DNA of 64,000 bases, taken from NCBI GenBank assembly GCA_030267965.1, contig BRYA01000070.1, positions 1 through 64,000 on the forward strand, written 5' to 3'. This DNA is from Triparma columacea (taxonomy: Eukaryota; Sar; Bolidophyceae; Parmales; Triparmaceae). The notes beneath the pieces were generated by a model, which searched no databases, was not told the DNA's origin, and saw nothing but the letters and a program-made list of their open reading frames with translations. Shown here piece after piece: positions 22,353 through 34,253 of the stretch. Position 1 is the first letter of the stretch; every line of letters begins with the position of its first letter. The position numbers and the translations under genes are program-made.

Positions 22353-24299
22353 ATGCGACAAATCATACTGTTAACCCTACTCTATACTGCGTGTGAGGCG
22401 TACATGCCTATAAGATCTCGCATAATGTCCCGCTGGAGTCACAATTTGGGCCTTTATGAGAGCAGCTGTTTTGGGGGAAAGTCTTCAACCTTGAGGTACA
22501 CAAGCGACGAATTCCTTGACAGATTGTCGTTTCTTGATCAGGTTGACAACCCATTGGCTATCCCTGAGCCTTTGCTCCCCTACTCGACTGATGACTTCTT
22601 TAGAAGTCTTTCTTCTTCGAACCTTGACCTTGAGAGTGTGGAAAAATCGCCAATTATGCATCCTCTGAAGGAACCGCTCCTTTCACTGGATGAGCAGGTA
22701 AGTGATTGGCGTGTTCCGTTGGTCTGATTCGACTGATTCTCTCATTGAACTCCCAGAGAACACTAAATTCTCGCTTTCCCTTGTTGAGTGCATCATCCCT
22801 CCCCTGAGAAAACTTTCAGTTGCGCTTTTGCTCGCTCTCCTTTTGCACCTCTAACCCTCGTCGCCCCCTATCTCCCAGGTCTCCCTCTACAAAAAGCAGG
22901 CCGAAGAGGAGTACAAGGCGTCTCACCCTGACGAGGACATGTCAGACCCGAACAATGACGACTGGGAGGGCCGCCCTACCAGCGAGTCACCCTTCGTGCC
23001 GCCCCCCCCGCCCCTCACGGAGCCTGCTGCAGCGGACTTGGAACCTGTGAGGGAGCGGGAAGAGGGGGACATCCAAAGGTGAGAGTGGCCTAAGTTTCGC
23101 ATCTTGGCATCCCAATCAAAGGGTTGACGTAAAGTTGGCTAAGCTCCTCTCCTACTCTAACTTATTTACTCCCCTTGCTTTGGCGTCGCCCCGCTCCTCC
23201 CCAACCAGGTCCAGAGAAAACAACGAGATAAAGACGAACATCCGCACCTTCCTCCAGCAGCGCACCGTCCAGACCCTAATGTTCCTTTGCGACAAGTGCC
23301 GCGACCCCCACACCACCGCCTGGCTCGAGTCATTCGGGGGGCACAAGAACCTCCTCAAGTACCATGGGACGAGCGCGATGAAAGTGAGCTGGGACGGATA
23401 CTTTAGGCAGCTGCTGGAGAGGGAAAAGGAGGTGGTGGTGGTTAGCGTGAAGAAGAGGGGTGGAGGGGTAGGAGGGTGGAGCAAGGTAAGGTTGAGGGAA
23501 GGGGGGGGGCGAACCGACTGCGACCTAAGGGTGTTAGCTGCAAGAACACCACAACCTCAACACTAACGCAACCCTTTCGGGCGACTCACTTCGCTTGCCG
23601 TTTACTGCATCCCAGAACAATCCGTTTTTCGAGCAGGAATACGCCGACTTTGACGTGGAGATCGACCCCGTAAGTCTGGCGTCTCGGCTGCTCTCCATCC
23701 GGGATCAGCTCTCGAAGGAGTGGGAGCACGACCTCGGGATAATTAGTACCCAGAAGAAGGACATTTTCAACTCTTACCGCGAAAACGTCCGGGAAACAGG
23801 CGGGGAAAGGGGGCAGGCGGGATGGCTTTACAAGAGGACGACGAGCAAGCTACTGGAGAACGACGACATCTACAACCAGGGGCAGAGCAGCCTCAGGTTC
23901 GGGAACTTCGACCTCCTGGTGCTGCTCAGCACGCAGGAGGCCGTCCACAGAGTACTAAGGGCCAACATGAAGGAGGGGGGGGAAGGGAAGGGGGGATATG
24001 AGTTTTTACGACAATTCTACTCCGACAGACTGCACTACTTTGACGGTGACCAACCATACCAGAGGGCAGACGTGTTCCTCGAGGAGCTCCTCCTTACCAT
24101 GCCATCCGTTTCCAAGACATCAAGCGGTAAGGTGTCAATGAACGACCCTATGAGGATAGCCGAGATAATTGTGGAAATGAGGGGAGAGGTGTGTAAAGAA
24201 TGGGCGGAAGTCATGGGGCAGATCAGTACTGTCGAGCACGCCTGCATAAGAGGGGAGATACTCGACAAGAGGTTCGGGGTGGAGGAGAAGGGAGAATAA
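22353..24299 (+). CDS. Conserved-looking protein of unknown function with N-terminal signal-like segment
   Basis: Four exons: 22353-22697, 22879-23078, 23209-23485 and 23616-24299 (501 aa, phases consistent). The first 17 residues (MRQIILLTLLYTACEA) look like a signal peptide, followed by an Arg/Ser-rich stretch, so plastid targeting is possible (Tyr at +1). The middle holds an acidic, Pro-rich linker (FVPPPPPLTEP). The C-terminal half is well ordered: an FLQQRTVQTLMFLCDKCRDP segment with a CxxC pair, HDLGIIS, FGNFDLLVLLSTQEAVHRVL, LRQFYSDRLHYFDG and RADVFLEELLLTMPS. I do not recognise the family. The continuous frame across three introns and the absence of low complexity in the C-terminal half argue that it is real. 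Confidence 0.82.
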
Positions 24300-24914
24300 T
24301 AGCTGTATATATTTTTAGGACATGAGTAGGTTAAATATCTCCACACTATGAGCGTTTCGCATTCAATTACTTATTATGTAGTCCGTTCCATTTGGAGAAA
24401 TGAACTCCCTGATCCTACGTTCGTAACGAGTGCGAGTTTGTCGATTGAGCTTGACTCATGTCCACGTGCCCTACGAGAGATGGCTACTCCCTCAACACGT
24501 GCATTACAACGTAAATCTGACAAAATCAAAAATCGGCAAAATTAAATTGTCTATTTTATACCTACGAAATATATATTGTTATCAACAATCAATTATATAA
24601 ACTAATATATTATATGTGATAATATTAAAATTGTTTTGACATCTCAAGAATATAATTTTAGTAATGTCTCAAATGTAACTTAATATATGCAATTATCATT
24701 ATTATATTGTATTTTGAATATTTTCATTTGTTTATATCAACTAAAAAAATATTTGAAATTTATCAGGTGTAAAATATTTTGCTATATGACTTGTTGTACA
24801 TTTTAAAGTCAAAAAAGAAGATGTGATACAAACATAAAGATATTGAGTTATCAGTAAAGAATTTAGACCACATTTTGACAGATCAAAAAAAAATCTCACC
24901 GAGTTTGGACTTTA
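24300..24914. other. Very AT-rich intergenic island
   Basis: From about 24540 to 24900 the sequence is roughly 20% GC by hand count (about 16% in 24541-24780), far below the surrounding GC-rich genes. No open frame, tRNA or transposon ends are visible. It lies between two plus-strand genes and includes the promoter of the downstream gene. Its part 24300-24540 is of intermediate composition and also lacks a recognisable gene. Confidence 0.75.
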
Positions 24915-25613
24915 ATGGCTCGTGTTGCGACTTTTATCTTGTTTATTGCACTTCAAGTGACCTCATTTGTCCCTCAGCTACCTCTAAGATCACCATGTAT
25001 ACCTAAATCATCATTTTCAGCAATATTTTCAGAACCACAAAGGCGCAGGGTTCGCAAAGATCGGGCTCAAACTCAAGAAGAGAATGAATTTCCTCCCAGC
25101 TCTGACTCCGAGACCCAAATGCGCCAAACAACATCTCTCGATGACACTTCTTCCTTGCCCTCTCTCCCCACCTTCCCATCATCAGCGCCTGATGACCTTT
25201 CCACTCTCTTGGCTGATGCTGAGAAATTTCGTTCCAAATCACCGAAGAAGACCGGTGACGAGGCGGTCGGTGATGCTATTGGTCAGTCGATAAAGGGTGT
25301 GATAAGGTGGGTTGGATGTGAAAAGTAAAGTCCACCCCCCCTCCCTCACATTTCCCTCACACCTTCGCCCCTTTTCCTCCCACCCTTCCCCTCCAGCAAC
25401 ATCATTGCCGCGGATTTTTTTTTGATTCTCGCGTTCCTCGCGTGGTTCCTCGCCGGCGTTGTTTCTTCTACGTATTTCAAGAATGATGCCATTCAGTTAG
25501 CCTTCAATGGGATCTTCCAGCCTGTAGTTCAGCCTGCTCTTGGGATTCTCATGATAGGTTCTATAGCTGGGGGGGCGTTTGGGAACAACCCCGACGACGC
25601 CGACAATGAATAA
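24915..25613 (+). CDS. Probable plastid membrane protein, function unknown
   Basis: Two exons, 24915-25306 and 25397-25613 (202 aa). A signal peptide (MARVATFILFIALQVTS) is followed by FVPQLPLRSP, a typical heterokont plastid transit start with Phe at +1. Residues about 40-110 are polar and Ser-rich. The C-terminal part starts with the helix-friendly AVGDAIGQSIKGVIRSNIIA, then two hydrophobic helices (FLILAFLAWFLAGVVSS and GILMIGSIAGGAF) that probably anchor it in a plastid or thylakoid membrane. I do not recognise a family. The tail is acidic (NNPDDADNE). Confidence 0.82.
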
Positions 25614-25671
25614 CCAAGGTTCCCGTTTGTTGTTTTGTATTACTCAGAGAATACAGTGGATTTATTTTATT

Positions 25672-28130
25672 TCAGTATAACTTATCGGCCATATCTATCA
25701 ACTCCATGTCCAAATGCGCCGCATTTATTTCAGCAACGGCCTCCCTGAATAAGTCGAGGTGGCTGTAAAATTCGTCCCTGAAGGTGTTCTGCGTCGTTCC
25801 GCTGCTTACAACCCTATTGTCCAAGAAAAGGTCGTTCTGTATGGCTTGTTCTGCCTCATCCTCCCTCTTCCTCTGCTCCTTGAGCGCAGTCTCCTCGGTG
25901 ATGTCGAAGACCTCAATGGCCTCAATTAGCCAGTCGGGAGGGGGCTTCCTGCCGTACACCCACTGTTTCGCCCTCACCAGCACCTCCCTGCCCCCAGCCT
26001 CCTCGATCTCAATTGACCTACCCTCGCAAAGCAGACGCTTCCTCTCGTCGGGCTGGGGCACGAGGGCCGCGATTACCATGGCTCCCGCCGCCAATACCTC
26101 CATGCTCTCCGTTTCCTCAATTAGCTGAACGAAAACATCGATGGCCTTGAGTTCCTTCATGATTTGCTGGTTGAGCTGGTTGAGGAGTAGGGTCGCAAGG
26201 GCGAAGCAGCACGCCTTGCTTGCCTGAGGGGGAGGGTGAATTGGTTGGGGTGGGGGTTTGGTTTAGGGACAGGGAACTTCCAAACCTGCACCAGCAGCCT
26301 CCTCGCCTCACCTTCGCGTCCAAAATATCCTCCTCGTGATCCCCTCCCATACCCCTCCCAATAGCAACCTCTAACAATGCCCTGATTGCTCCCTGGTCTC
26401 CCATTCTCGTTTTGTTGACGAAGCTGTGTGATTAGCGAAGAGTACGAAGGTTTGGGATGTAAGGTGAGGGTTCGGGGGGGCAATGAGAGAGGAGGTAGAA
26501 GACCCGTCATGTTCAGAGGTTCCCAGTTGACGTGGTTTTCGATTTGATGTCAGCAGTGACGCAGAGGGTCCGTCGCTTCGCTCCTCGCCTCGCCTCGCCT
26601 CGCCTCGCCTCGCCTCGCCTCCCCCCCTCCCCCCCTCCCTCACCTCTTGTGGCCCATGCTGGCGCAGGCCAGGGCCGCAGCTCTGAGCACCTTAGGGTCG
26701 TCGCTCTCTTCTAGGGTGGTGACGGCAAGTTTAATGGCCCCGCTGGCCCCCACGTGAGTCTGGTTGCTCTCATTGTTGCTAAGGTTGCAGAAGGCCATCA
26801 TGGCGGCCTCCTGAATGTCAGGATTCTTGTCCCCTCCCCCCTTCTTGATGCTCGCGGTGAGGGCCTCATCGCAGTGAGCGCTGAGGCAGCTCAAGGCGGT
26901 GTAGACGTTGTTGTACGCCAGGTTGCAGATGAGCTTACTGGCACTAGCCAGCACGTAGGGGTCAGTCCAGTTTTCGCAAATGTATTCGACGCTCTTCATG
27001 ACACCCAGCTCGACAATCAGGTTCCTGTTGGCGTCGTTGCCTTCTGCACAGTTGCAAAGTCCACAGAAGGCGCTCCCGAGGGCGTCGTCGTCTATCCTTT
27101 CGTTGTCCGGCCCAACGCTCTGCACGGCCCTCACGAGCGCCCGGATAGCCCCCCTTTGTGCCATGAGTGGTTTGTTGGGCGGGAACTCAGCGATACTAGC
27201 GATAGTCTTGCAGCACTGGCTCACGATGGGAGCGTTTGGGTTATCGTTGATTAGCTTCACGCAGTTTTGGATCCCCCCGGCAGCAGCGATTGGGCCCTTG
27301 GTCTCCATGTGCAAGCTGAGATGGGCCAGGGCCATGCTGGCCGGGCCGACAACGCAGTCGTTTGACACCGTCAGCATGCTCGAGAGGAAGGCGGGGGCTC
27401 CTGGGTAGGGGTGGGTACGAGGTTGGGGGGTTCGGATGAGTTTTTTTCCGCTTTGGATCCACATGTAAACGCTTTTGCTCCTCGCTTCCCCCCTCGCATA
27501 CCCCTTTCTCACCTGAGTCCAGCTGCTTCTGAACTGGGCATACATCACTGGCGACTGCCATGTTGAGGGCGAACCGTATGAATGCGAAGTCAACTTCATC
27601 TGTTTTTGTGTTAGCGAGGGCGCTGGGCGTGAATTCCATCATCCACTTTGCCAGTGCGAGTTTTTCCTTCCTCTCCTTGTCCCTTTCCCCCAGTGCCTGG
27701 TCTACTCTTGCTTGACATGTTTCCTGTGGGTGCGATTGGTAAGGTTACAGGGGAGGAGGACGCACGGTGGTATTCGCCGACCCTGTTCGTCGTAACTCAT
27801 TCCTTCCCTTTACTCCCCCCTACTACTAACCTGCTTCCATATCAATAAACTCTCAATGTTCTTCTCTACGCTAGTACAGTTCTCACTCAACTCATCCAAG
27901 GCTTCGTCGAATGTCTCCCTGAGCTCGCTGACCTGTAGGCTCACGGCAATGTCGAACTCCCTCATTGCAATATCCAGGAACTCCTTGATGGGCTTCTCCT
28001 CCATCCGCTTGAGCTTCTTTCCCACCTCCTCGGCGATCGTCAGCTTCTTTGACACCGGTGCGCCAGCTTTCTTTGTCAGCGAAACCCTCTTCCCTCCCCC
28101 ACCGCCCGTCTTGGTCTCTTCCACCACCAT
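25672..28130 (-). CDS. Armadillo-repeat protein
   Basis: Five exons: 28130-27831, 27723-27513, 27400-26644, 26423-26312 and 25672-26223 on the minus strand (643 aa). The N-terminus is basic and Gly/Lys-rich, followed by a helical segment. Residues about 180-500 contain several armadillo repeats: GPASMALAHLSLHMETKGPI, AAGGIQNCVKLINDN, QRGAIRALVRAVQSV, AFCGLCNCAEGNDANRNLIV, AAMMAFCNLSNNESNQTHVG and MGDQGAIRALLEVA. The C-terminus is helical and charged. It is likely a cytosolic scaffold or transport adaptor. For exon 4 I prefer the CAG acceptor at 26424, which restores an ARM-like NKTRMGDQGAI; a CGAG acceptor further in would also keep the frame. Confidence 0.87.
26586..26620. repeat. (CGCCT)7 pentanucleotide repeat in an intron
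   Basis: Seven perfect CGCCT units lie within the intron after exon 3 of the armadillo gene; on the coding strand they read AGGCG and follow the G-rich donor side. Confidence 0.92.
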
Positions 28131-28319
28131 TTCTGTCTATCAATAAACAACACTCGTGTTGTACCTTGCTGGTCCAAGTCTCCTACTTAATCCACAGGTT
28201 TAAATTTGAGACTTGTGCAAGTTTGACCGGTTCGTCCGTCGTTGGGGCAGGACTATAAGCTTTTTCGCCGCGGGTATTCAAAATAGCACAAACCAAACTT
28301 TAACAGATTTTATCTCCAA

Positions 28320-31300
28320 ATGGACTCCTCCACCCCCATTCACCTTAGCGCCCCTATCCACCTGTTCACACCCTCTCCACTTGACCCCTCGGACCCCAAC
28401 TTCGTCGATCAGATCAAGCTGACTCATATAGCTGCATTCTCCCCAGACTCCTCATCTTGCGTTGGCAACTTGGGGGATTTGTTGAAATGCTGGGCCATAC
28501 CCGACCACCACGCCTCTGCTGGGCCTCCTCCTATGCCCAAACTACTATGGAAGACTTCGTTGAATAGAAATTACGTTGTGGATAGGGATGAGGATGAAAG
28601 AGAAGATGAGAGGTCCCTGTTCTGCTCAAACTTTGACTACCTGTCAACGCTCGATAGGCCTGCCGGTGAGTGTGAAGCGAGCCTGCAGTTTAAAGTGCTC
28701 TCCCTCCGCTCTCCGACCGCTCTCCCCCTCTTTAATTGACCCCCCCCCTCCCCCACTCCCTCTTCAGGAATTCCAACTTCCATCATCTTCACCCCTGACT
28801 CCACACTCCTCGCAATCGGTACTTCGACAGGACTTACCATGCTCATTTCCCCTACCTCTGGATCGATAATATCTTCGATAAAACACACGTCTACCTTCTT
28901 GCAATCCACTCTTTCAAGGCCCGCCCTTGCCTCCTCCTCCACCGAACAGAAGACCGAGTCTTCCCTCGCTCTCCCCCCCCCGACTCTCTCCTCGAACCAG
29001 GCCCAGACCCCCAACACGATATACTGCGTCTCTTTCTCCTCTGACGGCTCCTTCTTCGCCTGCTGCGGGGAGGACGGCAGAACGACCCTCCATGTCTCCT
29101 CAACTACTGACACGATAGCGGAGTTCTTCTGCAGAGACGACGTTGAAGACGGCGACTTGGACGATGAAGCATTCGATAAGTCGGACCCTTGGTTCCAGCA
29201 GAGGGGGTACATGCAATCATTCAACTTGAAACTTTCAACTCGCGCCTGTGCCTTGACGAACGACTGTTCCCTACTGATCACTGGAGGAGAGTCTGAAACC
29301 CTCGATATTTACGAGCTTACCGACCTAATGTCCAACATTCCTGAGCCCGGAAGCGGCAAAGTCACGACTTTCAACTCTCCTCGTCAAAGGGACAATTCTC
29401 ACCAGTGCTGGATCTCAGAGATCAAATTTTTCGTGCCGACAGGTTACCAAAAACCGCTCAACTATGACCCTAACGCAAGCGACATTTTTGCTACTGCCGA
29501 TGTCCGGGGAAAGGTGGCAATTTGGAGAATCTCATTGACCAGGGATCGCAAGGTGAGTGAGGAAGAGCACCATGCACACTTAAATTCTACATCATAAGCA
29601 TAGTTGCCTCGCCCTAATGTTGCCCCACTTCCCCCGAACCGCAACTCCGCAGAAATTATCACTCTCCACCCTTTGGGTCCACAGAACGCATGTGTCTATC
29701 GTCTCATCTTTGTCATTCTCGGAAAATTGCGAGTCGGTTATAACCTCGGGCATTGATGGAAAGGTCGCGGTGTGGGAGGTGGCGTCGCGGATATTCTCCG
29801 ACCCTTCAAAGCTGACCCCAAAGCAGGGCCAACCCTTCTTGACGACCCTGAACGCCCAATCCCCTAATCAAACCCCTACTATCTCCCTAGGTGGGCACCG
29901 CGGCGGCGTCAAGATGGCAGCTCTGACGACCACAGGATCGCTCTCCCCGATCACTTCGCCCAATGCCCCGGCACAGGAGGACACAAAGACTACTATCATG
30001 CTCACTTGCGGGACGGACCAGCAGCTTCTACTTTACTTTATCCCGTCAGCCGTCGAAGGTGTCATTAAGCTCGCCTCTCACGACCGTTCGCCTTGGGCCA
30101 CAGTGAAGGTGAGCACGAACGCTTACACACACCTATCTGCTATGGATGGATTGGATGACTAACCACTTTTACTCGCTCGCTCGCACGCAGCGCGACACCG
30201 TGAGGGAGGTAATATTATCTCCCTCTTTCAAATATATGGCGACCTTCGGAATTGGTTGCGATGTCATGATCTGGGACGCTAAGTTCGGGAGGCTCCTTCT
30301 CAACCTCGTGGGGCACCAGCGTAATATCCGCTCGGTGGACTTTGCAACAGAGACTGAAGCTGTCCTGTTGCTGGTCTCTGGGGACGAGGAGGGGAAGACA
30401 ATTCTCTGGAATCTCACAGCAGAGCACAACAACATAGCCCCACCATCTCCTCCAGCATCCACTTCAAATCCGCCCCCGCCTGACGACGACGAATACCTCC
30501 CCTCGTTTCAGCATCCTCCCGAGGACCTTCTCATTTCATGGCACCATCACCGAGTACCGATAAGGTCTGTCCGCTTCTGCGGCGGTCCGACAAAGGTGGT
30601 CAGTTGTGACGCCGTCGGTAAGGTTATTGTGGTAGATGCTCTATCCACCGAAGTTCTTGTAGAGTTTACAGGAGGAGAGGTTTCCTGCAGCCCATGGAAC
30701 TTCTGGTGGAGGGGGACGGCTCAGCAGACGGCCACGACGGGCCTCCTCGAGACGACAGACAGCCTCCCTCACAAAGATCTATCGGCCGTAACCGATATAT
30801 TCCTCGTCACCACATCCCTCACAAAGATGGTCATCTGGGATTGCGAATCTGGAAAAACTGCCTCTCACCGCGACATACCAGAGGACGCTGGCTTCATTGA
30901 GTGCTACGATGTTTCGACGGATACAGTCGACTGTCAGCTCCTTTCCGTGGCCTGCTGTACCGATTCTGGCAGAGCCTTCTGTTGGACTCCTGACAAGATA
31001 GAGGTTGCCCCCGAGGACGAAGATTTCGACGACGATGACGACAAGGAGGTTAGCACGGAGAGCAGCATCCACACCCTCGTGGACTTGTTCAGCACGCTGC
31101 CCCAGCACGTCAAAGGTCCCAAGAATGGTTTCAGGGGCATAAGGTGAGAATTGAGTTCTAGTTCTAGTGGGGCGGCACAGAAACTGCAACTACGAACACT
31201 CCTAACTTCGCCCGGCGCTTCAATCTTGTCTTCGCAGTTTTGGCCCTTCAAACGAGATTGTCGCTTGGGGCGTTCATGAAATCTTTCTTTGGCTGAAGTC

Positions 31301-31460
31301 CTCCCCAAAAGCCAATGATTATCGCTTCCACGGCGAGTTCTCTGCCGGAGAGAGCATTTATGGTGTTGTCACAGCCAAGGTCATCGATTCAAAGAGGGGC
31401 GTTGTCCAGTGTATGCTAGAGGAAGGTTGGGGCTATTCGACGAACTTCAATAAGTGGTAG
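28320..31460 (+). CDS. Large WD40-repeat protein
   Basis: Five exons: 28320-28665, 28768-29552, 29653-30108, 30191-31143 and 31238-31460 (920 aa). WD40-type blades are recognisable throughout: HIAAFSPDSS...DLLKCWAIPD, IYCVSFSSDGSFFACCGEDG, ATADVRGKVAIWRISL, SLSFSENCESVITSGIDGKV, REVILSPSFKYMATFGIGCD followed by VMIWD, SVDFATETEAVLLLVSGDEE and VTTSLTKMVIWD. At least two seven-bladed propellers fit the length. Acidic insertions (DEDEREDERS, DDEAFDKSD, EDEDFDDDDD) separate blades. The last exon ends in Asn-Lys-Trp. It is probably a scaffold; the closest subfamily is not recognised. The next gene starts only 45 bp after the stop. Confidence 0.88.
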
Positions 31461-31505
31461 AAGGACAAGCAGGCTCCCATCGTCTTCGTGTACCTTGACA
31501 ATAAA

Positions 31506-34138
31506 ATGATTTACCTTTTACCTGTAACGGATACACTTTTCATCTTCGACGAAACACAGCAACATGCTTTTCTCTCTCCAAGAATTCCTGCCCCTCCCTC
31601 CCCACCCCACTCCAAATTTCTCCAAGCAGTTGAGTTGTTTCCCAACAATTACTCAACGAAATACTCCCTTCCCTCGGCAATATTTCGGATGAACAACACC
31701 TCAAAGCAAGGTAAAGGCAATGCCAAACATGCACAACGCCGATCTTCTCTCTTTCGTGTAACAGTCCCCTTATCCTCGGGGATCAGGCAGGTTGCTGATA
31801 ACTTTTTCACAACCCAGTTTCATTACCTCGAGCAAGAGAACTTCATCGAAAACTCGGCCCACCTGCGAAAAATTGTAGCGTTCACGGCTTTCGTTCTCGG
31901 CAAGAACAATGTCTATTTAGTGGAATCAGCGCTTTCCAAACCTCTAAGTGGTGATTTACAAACGCTAAGCGAGACATCTGACAATGTAAGCAGCAAAAAG
32001 CCGACAAAAGGAACGCATTCACAAGCGCGCCGGGGGTCGCTAGACATGCGCCGGATGAAGCTAATAGATACAGATGCAAACAAGGATGCCCTTCCAAAGG
32101 GTCTCCCCTCCATCACCGAGGTCGAGTTTGCCCTTTCGCTCTGTCAGCACATTCTCCCGATTGTCCCCAAGGGCTCCAGCGCAGTATTAGAGACAGAATT
32201 AGATCCTGCAATTATGCAAATATATTTTGATTGGTACAGCAAAACACTGCCACTGATTCGTCGACAAGACAACAGACTTTCGATGAATTCCACTGCCAAG
32301 GCGAACAAAGGCCTCGCCGCACTTCGCTCCCCTAAACATGCGAGCAGCCTTCCTGCGCATTCTTCTCCCCCCCTCAACTTCCTTGCTCGCTGCCCCGATC
32401 CAATTATTCCTCTTCCTTTCCAAGGCTGGCCAGCAAAGGAGGTCTCCGACGCAATAGCGTGCATATACGAGGTGAGGTGTTGCCCGCTCTCAGTCCCGCC
32501 CCATCCCACTATCTCCCGCTTAACTTAACTCCCCTATCCCCCCTACTCCCCCCCCCCCCCCAGTCCTTGTACGAAGATCTCTTAGACCCATCAAGCAACA
32601 ATATACAGTCATTCCCCTCCGTCAACAACTCACTGGCAACCGCAACCTACGAATACTTTAACAATGTCTTTAACAGCTCCTCCGCCATTTGTATGGAATT
32701 CCTCACAAAGTTCGTCAAGGGGGTCGTTATCAACCACAACGACGTCAGCTATGGCACCCGCGTGTATATATTTGCGCTCCTCAGCGGTATTATAAAGCTC
32801 GACTATGACGTTGACAAGATCGTACGCCACCCAGAAGCTTTCAAATTTGTACTCAAGGTGTTCCACACTTTCCTCCCCCTTGATGACGTCCCAAACAACC
32901 CTGACAACGAGCCTGTCACCTTCGCCACGCTATTGCGCACCGACAACAGTAAAACGATGGTTTCTTGCATCCCCAAAGGCCGCATCACTTTTAGGACGAC
33001 TCTCCGCGAGCTCCTGGTCGACATTCCAAAGTCTCCCTACAACACTGAAGCAAACATGAATCTTCTCTTGTCCGAGCTCGAAGGCAGCTGCGTGAGGTAT
33101 AAGGGTTTTGGCATCATCGATATTGATTTCATGGTGATGAAATTACTAACGCACTTTTGCAAATGCCACGGTGGCTTCCATTGGTTCAACGTCGAGGCGC
33201 TCTACGTGGAACCGCCCAAGTCCCGCGGCAGCAGCAGGCAGGGCAAGAGGAAGGGGGGGAGAAGGCTTAGCAGTTCGTCCATCAAAGTGAACGCCGATGA
33301 GGATGACGGCCTGCCCACCAAGGAACAGATCGAGACGTTTGCCGAGAGCAAGGGGGGAGAGCTTCTTCTTTATTTCATGGATAACGTGAAGGAGAAACTG
33401 CAGCGAAGGAAGGCCGCCGAAGAAGAGGAGCAGTTGATGCTAGAAGAACTGAAGGAGGAACAAGAAGAGAAGGAGGAGGGCGGAGTCGAGGAGGAGGAGT
33501 CGGAATCAATCAAGGAGTCGGAGTCTTGGATGGAGCAGTTCAAGGAGAAGAAACCGAACCTGCCGCTGATTTCGTACCCTAGCGAGAATCTCACCTTCAA
33601 ATTCTTGAATTTGAAGGACAAGTCCGGCGAAGAGGTGTCGTTCGAGGAATTCAGGCAGTGGAGCGATGCAAAGAATCGCGAGAAGTCTCTTTCGCTGATT
33701 CTCCGGTCGAGCCTCAACCAGGCTTACACGGTGAGGGCGGCCCCATTTGACCTCGTCGAGGACGTTATTTCACGCTGTAAGCTTGCAGCGTTGCACCCAG
33801 AGAAAGTTTACGTCTTGAGTCATGGTCATGTCGGACTCGACCCCAACCTTAGGGTACTTGATTACGGTGTTTCTAACAACAGTTGTCTCAGAATTTGGAG
33901 CGAAGACGAGTGGGATGAATTTTTAATTGTCCAGGAAATAGGCATGCAAGAAGAGGTGAGATTGGATGAGGAGCGAAGCGATGTGCTGAAAATGCGACCG
34001 CTACCAACGACAGAGCGCACCTTTCTCACGACTCACTTAAAAATCACAGATTCACTACCATCAACACGGGAGCAAGCACCACCACCACCACGGGAGCAAG
34101 CACCACCACCACCACCACCACCACCACCACCAAGATAA
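31506..34138 (+). CDS. Large hypothetical protein with acidic coiled-coil and Pro-rich tail
   Basis: Two exons, 31506-32471 and 32564-34138 (846 aa from the ATG at 31506; a second possible start is at 31690). The fold appears mixed: LRKIVAFTAFVLGKNNVYLV, EVEFALSLCQHILPIVPKGS and SYGTRVYIFALLSGIIKLDY are ordered helical parts. A long Glu/Lys coiled coil follows (about 640-680), then an EF-hand-independent segment (NLTFKFLNLKDKSGEEVSFE). The tail is Pro-rich (REQAPPPPREQAPPPPP). A GTGAG donor-like site after GMQEE (about 33956) suggests that the Pro-rich end could instead be an intron, with a final exon to about 34226. No family is recognised. Confidence 0.72.
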
Positions 34139-34253
34139 ACACCACGAGAATGCAAATGATGTGGGCGAAGCATCCGTCTCCAGCCTCCCGAACACAATCC
34201 AGTTCGTGGATACTAGCCAGAGCTAACTAAAATATTTTTTTGTTCTCAAAATG

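Noticed and set aside
24300..24540. Possible tRNA or small RNA before the AT-rich island
   Set aside because: I could not find a cloverleaf with A and B box sequences.
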